Assembly (NCBI GenBank): GCA_045614225.1
Contig: JAZLCO010000016.1
Span: 1 to 20,754 of the forward strand
DNA length: 20,754 nt
Direction of reading: 5' to 3'
From: UBA9715 sp045614225
Lineage (GTDB): Bacteria > Actinomycetota > Coriobacteriia > Coriobacteriales > Eggerthellaceae
Shown here: one piece after another, positions 13,604-20,754 of the stretch
How positions within the stretch are numbered: the first letter of the stretch is position 1
Layout: each line of letters opens with the position of its first letter
The notes under the pieces: generated by a model
Seen by the model: only the letters and a program-made list of their open reading frames with translations
Database searches by the model: none
What the model was told of the DNA's origin: nothing
Program-made: the position numbers and the translations under genes

Positions 13604-13609
13604 ATTGTA
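13604..13609 (-). promoter_or_regulatory. Extended -10 promoter of ssrA
   Basis: Minus strand CGTGCTACAATGCCA, identical to the tRNA-Pro promoter at all but one base. The start site would be near 13597, about 36 nt before the mature tmRNA. Confidence 0.7.
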
Positions 13610-13650
13610 GCACGGATGCAATGACAACCGAATTGCTGTTGCAATAACGT

Positions 13651-15621
13651 TTAAACGAGTTTGAAGCTGAGCGTGCGGGAACGGTGGTCAGCCTCGACCA
13701 GGCGAACTGCGACCCGCTTTCCCAGACGATACTGCTTTCCCGTGTCGGAACCGGTCAGAGTATGCCGCACCGGATCGAGCACGAAATACTCATGCCCCAA
13801 GTCGCCAATGTCGATCATGCCCTCCGCGGTATTGTCGAGCCGCACGAACAGACCGTACGATGCCACACCTGCAATCATGCCCGAGAACGACTCGCCGATA
13901 TGACTCTCCATCAGCTCGATAATCTTCACTTCCTGCGACTCACGCGCAGCGCGTTCAGCCACACGCTCCATTTCGGATGAATGCTCGGCAATCCAGGGAA
14001 GGTTCGACACTTCCTGATCGAACTTCTCGGGGCGGCCTTCGAGCGCCGCCTTGAGCATGCGGTGCACGACGAGGTCGGGATAGCGCCTGATCGGAGAGGT
14101 GAAATGCGCATACGCATCACTAGCAAGCGCATAGTGGCTATCGAGCTCTGCAGAGTAGACTGCTCGCTTCATCGAGCGGAGCACGAGCGTCGTCACGAGC
14201 GGCGCCTCACCCCTACCACAGCACGCTTCGAGAACCTGGTTGATCACCTGCGGATTGCCAGCTACGAACGCATCCGCATCGATCGACTTGAACCAGGGGA
14301 ATTCCTGCAACACGGGCACAAGTCCATCGAGGCTCTCGCGCGATGGCTTCTCGTGCACACGGTAGATGCAAGGGAACCCAGCATCCCTCAAGAAGCATGC
14401 CACCGCTTCGTTTGCAGCGATCATTGCCTCTTCGATGAGCTGAGTTGCGTCGGTGCGTTGCCGCAACACGATGTCGAGAGGCACTCCCTCGTTGTCGAGG
14501 CGAACCTTGGCTTCAACCGTATCGAAGTCGATGCCACCCGCGGCCTCGCGTCTAGCCATGCGCTTTTTGGCGAGGGACGAGAGCTGCAACACACGCTGAT
14601 CAACCTCATCGGGAATCTCGCCCGCGTTGCCATCGATACATTCTTGAGCTTCGTCGTAAGTGAGCCGAGCGCAAGACCGAATGAGCGCTGGATAGACGTC
14701 GACATTTGCGACGCCACCATCTGCGTCGAGCACCATGTCGACTGTCATGGTACGTCGCGTTTCATGCGGGCGCAGCGAGCAAATGTCGTTCGACAGCGCT
14801 TCAGGCAGCATCGGCACGACGCGGTCGACGAGATACACACTCGTTGCACGCCGGCGAGCGTCCAAATCGATCGACGAGGCCCATGGCACGTAGTGCCCCA
14901 CATCGGCAATGTGCACGCCGAGCCGCCATTTCCCATCGATGCAATCGATGGACACAGCGTCATCGTAATCACGCGCATCTGCTGGGTCAATTGTGAAGAC
15001 AACACGATTCCGCAGATCGCGGTAACCAGCCGATAGGGCGCGTTGCTCATCTAGCTCCGCAGCTTCTGCCTCTTCGAGCGCCGCTGGAGAGAACGCTGTC
15101 TCAAGCTTGTGCCGTGCAACGATCAAGTCGATGGGAACACGCTCGTCATCACGGTCGCCCAGCACTTCCACAATCGTCCCAGTAGCAGCTTCTTTGCGAC
15201 TTGGATACGTTGTCATAGCAACGCGAACGATCGATCCATCTGGTATGGTCGGGTTATCGGATAGCAGCGTGAAAATGTCGTACGGGATGCCAGGGTCTTC
15301 GGGAACGACAACGCCAAACGGCTCGGCGACTTCGTAACGCCCCACAACTTCAGCGTGAGCCCGCTCGACAACGCGCACGATGCGCGCTTCCCGCTTGCGC
15401 GTCGACTTTGCCGCCTTCGCAAGCGCCTTGCGCGACTGCTCCTGATGAACGGGTGATATCTCGACGAGATCACCATCGAATGCGCCGTTTACTTTCCCAG
15501 CGGGAATGAAATACTCACCTTCGGCGGTTTGCACGAACCCGTAGCCGCCACGTTTGAGCGACAGGGTGCCACGCGGCCGGGCTGATGCCGTGCGACGCGT
15601 GTTGGAACGCGATCTGCCCAT
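13651..15621 (-). CDS. rnr: Ribonuclease R (RNB-family 3'-5' exoribonuclease)
   Basis: A 656-residue exoribonuclease that degrades structured RNA and, with tmRNA-SmpB, nonstop mRNA. Order: basic N-terminus, cold-shock-like OB folds (about 15-165, with GTLSLKRGGYGFVQ), the RNB catalytic domain (about 200-530) with metal-binding IDPADARDYDDAVSI carrying Asp212, Asp218, Asp220 and Asp221, then HFTSPIRRYPDLVVHR, and a C-terminal S1 domain (about 576-656, GMIAGVASYGLFVRLDN). It is shorter than the enterobacterial enzyme, mainly at the termini, which is usual for Gram-positives and actinobacteria. The start is 3 bp after the S41 stop, so it is translationally coupled in the ftsEX operon. Confidence 0.97.
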   Translation of the reverse strand: MGRSRSNTRRTASARPRGTLSLKRGGYGFVQTAEGEYFIPAGKVNGAFDGDLVEISPVHQEQSRKALAKAAKSTRKREARIVRVVERAHAEVVGRYEVAEPFGVVVPEDPGIPYDIFTLLSDNPTIPDGSIVRVAMTTYPSRKEAATGTIVEVLGDRDDERVPIDLIVARHKLETAFSPAALEEAEAAELDEQRALSAGYRDLRNRVVFTIDPADARDYDDAVSIDCIDGKWRLGVHIADVGHYVPWASSIDLDARRRATSVYLVDRVVPMLPEALSNDICSLRPHETRRTMTVDMVLDADGGVANVDVYPALIRSCARLTYDEAQECIDGNAGEIPDEVDQRVLQLSSLAKKRMARREAAGGIDFDTVEAKVRLDNEGVPLDIVLRQRTDATQLIEEAMIAANEAVACFLRDAGFPCIYRVHEKPSRESLDGLVPVLQEFPWFKSIDADAFVAGNPQVINQVLEACCGRGEAPLVTTLVLRSMKRAVYSAELDSHYALASDAYAHFTSPIRRYPDLVVHRMLKAALEGRPEKFDQEVSNLPWIAEHSSEMERVAERAARESQEVKIIELMESHIGESFSGMIAGVASYGLFVRLDNTAEGMIDIGDLGHEYFVLDPVRHTLTGSDTGKQYRLGKRVAVRLVEADHRSRTLSFKLV

Positions 15622-15624
15622 GGC

Positions 15625-16917
15625 CTACTCCCGAACGAGCGAAGTCGCCACCCCGATGGCATAGTCTTTCTGCGCGTCGCCTTCATCGGTCATCTCGACC
15701 GTCACATCGGGTGCAACACCCACGCGGTCGATGTCGCGACCTTCGGGCGTCTTGTAATACGCCGCCGTATAACGGAGTGCACCGCCGAACGAAAGCACGC
15801 TGATCGTCTGAACCGAACCCTTCCCCATCGTGGTCGTGCCGATAACGGTCGCACGTTGGCTCTCTTTGAGAGCTGCGGCAAGGATTTCGGCACCGGCAGC
15901 GGAATTCTTGTTCGTGATCACGACGAGCGGAAGCGCTGTCGCAGTCTGGCTGGAAGCGTTCTTCGTGATGATGCCATCAACCGTATGGATTTCAACGACC
16001 GTGCCCGAACTCATGAACAAGCTGGCCATATCGACTGCCTGACTGAGATAGCCGCCAGGGTTGTCACGAACGTCAAGCACGAACGCACCCGCGCCTTGAG
16101 CTGTAAGTTCGGTGATTGCCGTCTGAACGAGCGAGGCGGAGTTTTGGGTGAACTGCCGCACCTTGATGTAGCCAACCCTGCGGTCGGCATCGTATTCGGT
16201 ATCGACGTTGGCTTGGTCGTACTCGGCGCACATCAACGTCGTCGTAAACGTCTCGCCGCCATCAGCCTCGAGCGATTCGGGCCTGCGCCACGTGATTACG
16301 ACCGTCGACCCTTTGGACTGGCTGAGCTTCGCGGCAACCTCGGCCCTCGACCAACTTTGGGAATTGTCGCCGTTGATCGACTCGACGAAGTCACCTTCTT
16401 GGATGCCCGCAAGCTGAGCCTCGGAACCATCGAACACATCGACCACATAAGCCATGCCGTTGTACTCGGAGAACAAGACCCCGATGCCAGCATAGCCCTC
16501 GCCCACCTGGTTCAGCAGCTCCTTATAGCGCTCAGCCGTGTAGTAGCGGAGATAGGGATCGTACGTTGCACCGGCAAATGCCTCGAGCGTCTTAACGGTC
16601 ACCTCGTCGAGATCGTACTCGTCAAGGCTATCGTTTTTCAGCTTGTCCTCGACCTCTGCCACGCGCACCGACAACGAGTTGTACACGTCCTTCGTGTCGT
16701 TTTGATCGGCGATGTTGGTCGCAAGACCGGTCACCGTATCGGGGAATCCGAGACGTTGCAGGAAATACGGATGATCGCGCACGAGGAAGCCAGCAGCGAA
16801 CATCGCACAAGCCAGAATAACAACGACGAAAATCTGTATTAAACGAGAATTGCGCGCACGTATTTTCTGCGTGCGCGCAGCAACTCGTTGGTTTTTCCCT
16901 TTACCGCGTTCGCTCAT
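15625..16917 (-). CDS. S41-family (C-terminal-processing-protease-like) PDZ protein, predicted nucleophile missing
   Basis: A 430-residue membrane-anchored protein. A basic N-terminus is followed by one transmembrane segment (about 27-46), a helical segment (about 75-115), a PDZ domain (about 143-215, GYAGIGVLF to GSTVVITWRRP) and the S41 domain (about 245-410, RVGYIKVRQF, VLDVRDNPGGYL, EGRDIDRVGVAPD). In Ctp enzymes the serine nucleophile lies 25 residues before the lysine. Here the lysine is present (GKG, Lys366) but the serine position is Ala341, in NSAAGAEI where the family has SASASEI. Ser339 is two residues away. Either the protein is non-proteolytic or the site has shifted. It lies 24 bp after ftsX, where Bacillus has ctpB. 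Confidence 0.92.
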   Translation of the reverse strand: MSERGKGKNQRVAARTQKIRARNSRLIQIFVVVILACAMFAAGFLVRDHPYFLQRLGFPDTVTGLATNIADQNDTKDVYNSLSVRVAEVEDKLKNDSLDEYDLDEVTVKTLEAFAGATYDPYLRYYTAERYKELLNQVGEGYAGIGVLFSEYNGMAYVVDVFDGSEAQLAGIQEGDFVESINGDNSQSWSRAEVAAKLSQSKGSTVVITWRRPESLEADGGETFTTTLMCAEYDQANVDTEYDADRRVGYIKVRQFTQNSASLVQTAITELTAQGAGAFVLDVRDNPGGYLSQAVDMASLFMSSGTVVEIHTVDGIITKNASSQTATALPLVVITNKNSAAGAEILAAALKESQRATVIGTTTMGKGSVQTISVLSFGGALRYTAAYYKTPEGRDIDRVGVAPDVTVEMTDEGDAQKDYAIGVATSLVRE

Positions 16918-16941
16918 AGCGTCGGCGCCTCTGTCGATTCG

Positions 16942-17847
16942 TTACACCTTCAGGTAGCGACGCATGGCGAGCATCGACCCGATAAGACCGATTATCAGAC
17001 CCGCAACAAGAAGAATCAAGTAGATGAACAAGAACGTGTTCGGAGCCACATCAATCGGCAGGAACGCAAGCGACGCTTGAAGCCTGGGCAACGCCAGATT
17101 GCGAATCAGCTCAATGCTGACGATGGCAAGCGCTGCGCCGATGATTGCGTGGAGCGCACCCTCCATCAGGAATGGCCCGCGGATGAAGCCGTTCGATGCA
17201 CCGACGAGGCGCATGATGGCGATCTCCTTGCGGCGAGCCATGATGGCGAGGCGAATCGTGTTGTTGATGAACACGAGCGCGATGAACACGAGCAGGATGA
17301 TCAGCGCAATGCCGATGTAACGAATATAGTTCGTCACCGAGAACAAGCGCTCGACCGTACGCTGACCGTATTTCAGCGAATCGGACGGGTTGTCTTCGTC
17401 GGCAATCTTCTTGAACTGGTCAGATGATTCGATTTGCTTTGCAACTTCCTCGACCTTCTGCGGATCGGAAAGCTCGATGTCGATAGATGCCGGCAGCGGG
17501 TTGCCACCCAGCTCGTCGACGATAGCAGCGTTCGACGACATCTCGCGGAATTTCTCGAGAGCCTGGTCCTTCGTCGTGAACGACACGCTGGCAACACCGT
17601 CAAGGCCACGGATGTAGTCTTGAGCGGCGGCAATATCGGATTCGCTAGCTTCATCGGCAACGTAGGCAGTAATCGAGACTTCGTTCTCGACCGACTGGAC
17701 GACGTTTTGGATGACGGCACCGCCCATCAGGAACAAGCCAATGATGAACAGCGACAGGAAAATCGTGATAATCGAACCGAGCGTCGTGGACAGATTGCGC
17801 GCGAAGCCCTGGAGCGATTGCTTGAGGAAATAAATGAGACTAGACAT
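16942..17847 (-). CDS. ftsX: Cell-division protein FtsX
   Basis: A 301-residue permease-like divisome protein that works with FtsE to activate peptidoglycan hydrolases outside the membrane. A short cytoplasmic N-terminus (IYFLKQSLQGFARN) precedes the first helix (about 21-43), then the extracellular loop (about 44-170) and three more helices (about 175-200, 225-248, 270-293) with the conserved RRKEIAIMRLVGAS and GPFLMEGALHAIIGA. All family features are present. The ATG overlaps the ftsE stop by eight bases. The extracellular loop partner is not identified; the next gene product, an S41 PDZ protein, is one candidate. Confidence 0.97.
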   Translation of the reverse strand: MSSLIYFLKQSLQGFARNLSTTLGSIITIFLSLFIIGLFLMGGAVIQNVVQSVENEVSITAYVADEASESDIAAAQDYIRGLDGVASVSFTTKDQALEKFREMSSNAAIVDELGGNPLPASIDIELSDPQKVEEVAKQIESSDQFKKIADEDNPSDSLKYGQRTVERLFSVTNYIRYIGIALIILLVFIALVFINNTIRLAIMARRKEIAIMRLVGASNGFIRGPFLMEGALHAIIGAALAIVSIELIRNLALPRLQASLAFLPIDVAPNTFLFIYLILLVAGLIIGLIGSMLAMRRYLKV

Positions 17848-18667
17848 CGAAACCGTACACCCCCCTCTGCTGGTCGCGCGTCAGGTGGCCGCGGTCGAGC
17901 GCGATAACGCGTCGACGCATGTTATCGACCATCTCACGGTCGTGCGTGGCAACAAGCACCGTGGTGCCCGTGCGGTTAATGCGCTCGAGCAGGTCCATGA
18001 TGCCGCGCGACGTCTGCGGGTCAAGATTGCCCGTAGGCTCGTCGCACACGAGCAGCGGCGGACGGTTGACGATGGCACGCGCAATGGAAACGCGCTGAGC
18101 CTCGCCACCCGACAGCTGATCGGGCAGCTTGTCGAGCTTGTCCTGCAAGCCGACGAGGCGCAGCACCTCGGGTACCTGGGTGCGGATGACGCTGCGGCTC
18201 TTGCCGATAACCTCAAGCGCGAACGCGACGTTCTCGAAGACCGTCTTGTTGGGCAGCAGCTTGAAGTCCTGGAACACGCAGCCGATGTTGCGGCGAAGGT
18301 AGGGCACGCGCCAGTTGCGCATGGAGCCGAGATCTTCGCCGGCGATGGTGATCTTGCCTGAGCTGGGCTTGAGCTCGCGGATGATCAAGCGCACAAGGGT
18401 CGATTTGCCCGAGCCGGAATGACCGACAAGGAAGACGAACTCGCCGGGATAGATCTGCAGCGAGATGTCCTCGAGTGCCGGACGGTTTGGCTGAGCTGGA
18501 TAAACCTTTGATACGCGATCGAACGCGATGACAGGTGCGCCTTGCTGAGGTAAATCGTCGATTTCGAGTACGGGCAGCGCTTCCGAGAGATCGGCAGCCA
18601 GCCGCCCCGTACGGGACGGAGCGCGTTCAAGACGCTGCTCTGCCCCCTGATTGGTGGCTTCAGTCAC
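17840..18667 (-). CDS. ftsE: Cell-division ATP-binding protein FtsE
   Basis: A 275-residue ABC ATPase partner of FtsX. Motifs: Walker A GHSGSGKST (82-90), Q-loop VFQDFKLL (131-138), signature LSGGEAQR (185-192), Walker B LLVCDEPTGNLD (205-216) and switch region ATHD. Homology starts near residue 46 (VIAFDRVSKVYP); the first 45 residues are a hydrophilic extension not seen in typical FtsE of about 230 residues. The GTG at 18667 was kept because it has a GGAG site eight bases upstream, and no internal start with a ribosome site was seen before the domain. It opens the ftsE-ftsX-S41-rnr operon. Confidence 0.96.
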   Translation of the reverse strand: MTEATNQGAEQRLERAPSRTGRLAADLSEALPVLEIDDLPQQGAPVIAFDRVSKVYPAQPNRPALEDISLQIYPGEFVFLVGHSGSGKSTLVRLIIRELKPSSGKITIAGEDLGSMRNWRVPYLRRNIGCVFQDFKLLPNKTVFENVAFALEVIGKSRSVIRTQVPEVLRLVGLQDKLDKLPDQLSGGEAQRVSIARAIVNRPPLLVCDEPTGNLDPQTSRGIMDLLERINRTGTTVLVATHDREMVDNMRRRVIALDRGHLTRDQQRGVYGFDV

Positions 18668-18707
18668 AGAATGCTCCGTTCGAATAGTCGTTTACTGAGA
18701 CTGGTCG

Positions 18708-18713
18708 ATTATA
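18708..18713 (-). promoter_or_regulatory. Extended -10 promoter of the ftsEX operon
   Basis: Minus strand CTTGGTATAATCG: consensus TATAAT preceded by TGG, 40 bp before the ftsE GTG. It overlaps the end region of the transketolase gene. No clear -35. Confidence 0.65.
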
Positions 18714-18719
18714 CCAAGC

Positions 18720-19694
18720 CTATTTACGGGCGATAACCGTCTTCACAGCATCGTCAATCGCTATGGAATCGAGTCCATAAAAGACCGAAAGCTCTTCATA
18801 AGACCCTGACTTGCCGAAACAGTCCTTCATTCCGACGAATTCGATTGGTGCTGGATGTCGGGAAGCCAACAGTTCGGCAACGGCGGATCCGAGGCCTCCG
18901 ACGATGCTGTGTTCCTCGGCAGTGACGACGCAACCTGTCTTGGACACCGAGGCGACGATGGTCTCGGCATCGAGGGGCTTGACGGAGAACGCATCTATGA
19001 CTTCCGCGGAAATGCCTTGAGCCTCGAGCTCGACGGCGGCCTTCATGGCTTGCTCGACCTCGACGCCACAAGCAACGATCGTCACATCCGAACCCTCGCG
19101 CAGCACGTACGAGCGCCCGAGCTCGAGCTCGACTCCGTCGGCGTAGACGCATGGCACCGATGCGCGGCCCATGCGCACATAGAAGGGGCCGGGCGTGGTC
19201 GCTGCAAGCCTGATGGCTGCAGCAGCGGCCGCGTAGTCGGCCGGAACGAGGACGCGCATGTTAGGCAGCCCGCGCATGATCGTGATGTCCTCGAGCATCT
19301 GATGGCTACCGCCATCAGGTCCCACCGAGATGCCTGCATGGCTCGGGGCAATCTTGACGTCCAAATTGTTGTAGCACACGGTGTTGCGAATCTGATCGTA
19401 AGCACGGCCCGTGCCGAAGACGGCAAACGAGCCCGTAAACGCGACGTTGCCCGCAAGCGCGAGGCCAGCGGCCACATCCACCATGTTCTGCTCAGCGATG
19501 CCCGCATTGAAATGACGCGCCGCATATTCGGGCTTCGCATCGGCGAATTTCTTGGTGGTCGTCGAGCCCGACAAATCGGCATCGACTGCGACGATGGGAA
19601 CGCCCTCATCTGCCAGCTCTACGAGTGTCACGCCGTAAGCTGCGCGCGTAGCCTTCTTCTGTTGAGCCAAAGTTGCGTCGGCGAGTTTAACCAT
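18720..19694 (-). CDS. Transketolase, C-terminal subunit
   Basis: A 324-residue protein holding the pyrimidine-binding and C-terminal domains of transketolase. The catalytic Glu68 is in HFNAGIAEQNMVD (61-73), and the PYR domain continues with APSHAGISVGPDGGSHQMLEDI. The C-terminal domain carries VIDAFSVKPLDAETI and TAEEHSIVGGLGSAVAE. It pairs with the N-terminal subunit encoded 14 bp upstream, as in other split transketolases of anaerobes and some archaea. Together they would interconvert pentose and triose or hexose phosphates in the non-oxidative pentose-phosphate pathway. An AGGAG site precedes the ATG. Confidence 0.95.
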   Translation of the reverse strand: MVKLADATLAQQKKATRAAYGVTLVELADEGVPIVAVDADLSGSTTTKKFADAKPEYAARHFNAGIAEQNMVDVAAGLALAGNVAFTGSFAVFGTGRAYDQIRNTVCYNNLDVKIAPSHAGISVGPDGGSHQMLEDITIMRGLPNMRVLVPADYAAAAAAIRLAATTPGPFYVRMGRASVPCVYADGVELELGRSYVLREGSDVTIVACGVEVEQAMKAAVELEAQGISAEVIDAFSVKPLDAETIVASVSKTGCVVTAEEHSIVGGLGSAVAELLASRHPAPIEFVGMKDCFGKSGSYEELSVFYGLDSIAIDDAVKTVIARK

Positions 19695-19708
19695 GGGTGT
19701 CTCCTGTC

Positions 19709-20524
19709 TTACGCGAGCTCTTCGAGAGCCTGGGCCAACTCGTCGGCGTTAGGTGCTTTTCCATGCCAACTGGCTTGGTTTTCCATATATGAAACGCCTT
19801 TGCCCTTGATGGTGTGCGCGATGACGGCGTGGGGCTTGCCGTTGCGCGATGCCTTCGCGTCGTTGAGCACGCCGATGACCGCTTCAATATCATGACCATT
19901 GACTTCGGACGTCTCCCATCCGAACGCCTCGAACTTGGCACGGATATCGCCAAGGTCGCACACGTCGGACGTGCGACCGTCGATCTGTAATCCGTTGAGA
20001 TCGACGATTGCAATGAGGTTATCGAGCTTGTTGTGGGCGGCAAACATGGCCGCTTCCCAAACCTGGCCTTCCTGGCACTCGCCATCGCCCAAAAGCGCGA
20101 TGACGGCATGATCGTCGTTGTTGATCTTCAGACCAGCTGCCAAGCCACACGAAATCGAGAGGCCCTGGCCGAGCGATCCCGTGGAAACCTCGACGCCGGG
20201 AACGAGGCTCGAATCGGGGTGCCCTTGCAGACGCGAGCCGAGCTTGCGCAGCGTGATGAGCTCCTCGACCGGGAAATAGCCTGCATGTGCGAGCGCTGCG
20301 TAAAGCGCAGGCGCTGCATGACCTTTCGCAAGGACGAAGCGGTCGCGGTCGGCAGCTTTCGGGTTCTGAGGGTCGTGCTTGAGAACGCCGCCGAAATACA
20401 GTGCTGTCATTATGTCCGCGCACGAGAGAGATCCACCTGGATGGCCGCTACCGGCCTCGCCAATCATCTTGACGATATCAAACCGCAGATCGTGAGCAAT
20501 GCCCTTCAGCTCGCTAGCACTCAT
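19709..20524 (-). CDS. Transketolase, N-terminal (TPP-binding) subunit
   Basis: A 271-residue thiamine-diphosphate-binding half of transketolase. Motifs: GEAGSGHPGGSLSCADI (22-38), KGHAAPALYAALA (67-79), GSLGQGLSISCGLA (116-129), and the TPP/Mg site GDGECQEGQVWEA (146-158) with Asn177. The ATG at 20524 was chosen over an upstream in-frame start because it follows AAAGGTG and matches the family start MSASELKGIAHDLR-type helix. It is the first gene of a two-gene unit with the C-terminal subunit. Confidence 0.95.
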   Translation of the reverse strand: MSASELKGIAHDLRFDIVKMIGEAGSGHPGGSLSCADIMTALYFGGVLKHDPQNPKAADRDRFVLAKGHAAPALYAALAHAGYFPVEELITLRKLGSRLQGHPDSSLVPGVEVSTGSLGQGLSISCGLAAGLKINNDDHAVIALLGDGECQEGQVWEAAMFAAHNKLDNLIAIVDLNGLQIDGRTSDVCDLGDIRAKFEAFGWETSEVNGHDIEAVIGVLNDAKASRNGKPHAVIAHTIKGKGVSYMENQASWHGKAPNADELAQALEELA

Positions 20525-20754
20525 AACGCACCTTTCTGTGCTGCAACCGTCAAAAGCATGGAGGGTGTTCGTTTGAATTCTGCGTCTCTCCAATCGCGCT
20601 CATTGTACAACGAATGTCACCTTTCGCCCCGAAGGCGCAATCAGATAATCAGCAATTCTAAAGAACTGCACACGACAAAGTTTCACAAAGTGGCACAGAG
20701 TTTCCAAGGGGGGAGGGGGCCCCCCGGTTGAAGGGACGCTGGCCCCCGGGGACC
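20525..20754. other. Upstream region of the transketolase unit and window end
   Basis: No gene seen. A possible minus-strand -10 TACAAT lies at 20602-20607 and a small GC hairpin with a TTCG-containing loop around 20625-20640. The last 50 bases contain runs of G and C (20707-20727 and 20741-20752) unlike the rest of the window, and a GGGGGCC/GGCCCCC pair (20715-20721, 20741-20747). Confidence 0.5.

Noticed and set aside
15856..16842. Plus-strand open frame of 328 codons opposite the S41 gene
   Set aside because: Antisense to a gene with PDZ and S41 motifs; product has no recognisable domain.
18855..19895. Plus-strand open frame opposite the transketolase C-terminal gene
   Set aside because: Shadow of a well-supported gene; no motif or start signal.
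1..20754. CRISPR arrays, insertion sequences, prophage genes or attachment sites
   Set aside because: No spaced direct-repeat array, transposase, integrase or phage-like gene was seen on either strand; the tRNA genes are intact and not followed by a repeated 3' end.

Overview
The window is a gene-dense chromosomal stretch of a fairly GC-rich bacterium. Gene content and protein style point to an actinobacterium, most likely class Coriobacteriia (Eggerthellaceae-like). The pointers are a transketolase split into two genes, an L,D-transpeptidase with an acidic N-terminal tail, a one-piece tmRNA, and tRNA genes that encode CCA. This assignment is inference from the sequence, not a database result. 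There is no prophage, insertion sequence or CRISPR array. The window is essentially core genome with some unusual proteins and many non-coding hairpins.

Region 1 (1-4449): a minus-strand binding-protein-dependent ABC importer (lipoprotein, FecCD-type permease, ATPase) for an iron complex, siderophore, heme or cobamide-like substrate. It is divergent from a MarR-like winged-helix protein with a His/Cys-rich tail. The 347-bp AT-rich gap between them carries repeated operator-like motifs. A 486-bp non-coding stretch with at least five inverted repeats follows.

Region 2 (4450-8176): a minus-strand run of tRNA-Pro, tRNA-Gly, acpS, a stand-alone ADP/ATP-dependent NAD(P)HX dehydratase and ligA. A hairpin terminator lies between the tRNAs and acpS, and a 33-nt perfect inverted repeat lies between the dehydratase and ligA.

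Region 3 (8287-9416): plus-strand rdgB and ybaK, nucleotide-pool and tRNA-mischarging quality control, followed by the convergent L,D-transpeptidase gene (9499-11436).

Region 4 (11598-16917): a ribosome-rescue locus. On the plus strand are an unknown 92-residue basic-tailed protein abutting smpB, then an unknown 232-residue acidic protein with an internal duplication. On the minus strand is ssrA (tmRNA), preceded by rnr (RNase R) and an S41-family protein. SmpB, tmRNA and RNase R are the known components of trans-translation and nonstop-mRNA decay, so the two unknown proteins are attractive accessory candidates. Complementary sequences flank tmRNA and can pair into a precursor stem. The S41 protein appears to lack its nucleophilic serine.

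Region 5 (15625-18713): ftsE-ftsX-S41-rnr form one tightly spaced minus-strand operon behind an extended -10 promoter, linking divisome control, an S41 protein and RNA decay. Region 6 (18720-20754): a two-gene split transketolase, then a short upstream region ending in G/C homopolymer runs that may be the contig end.
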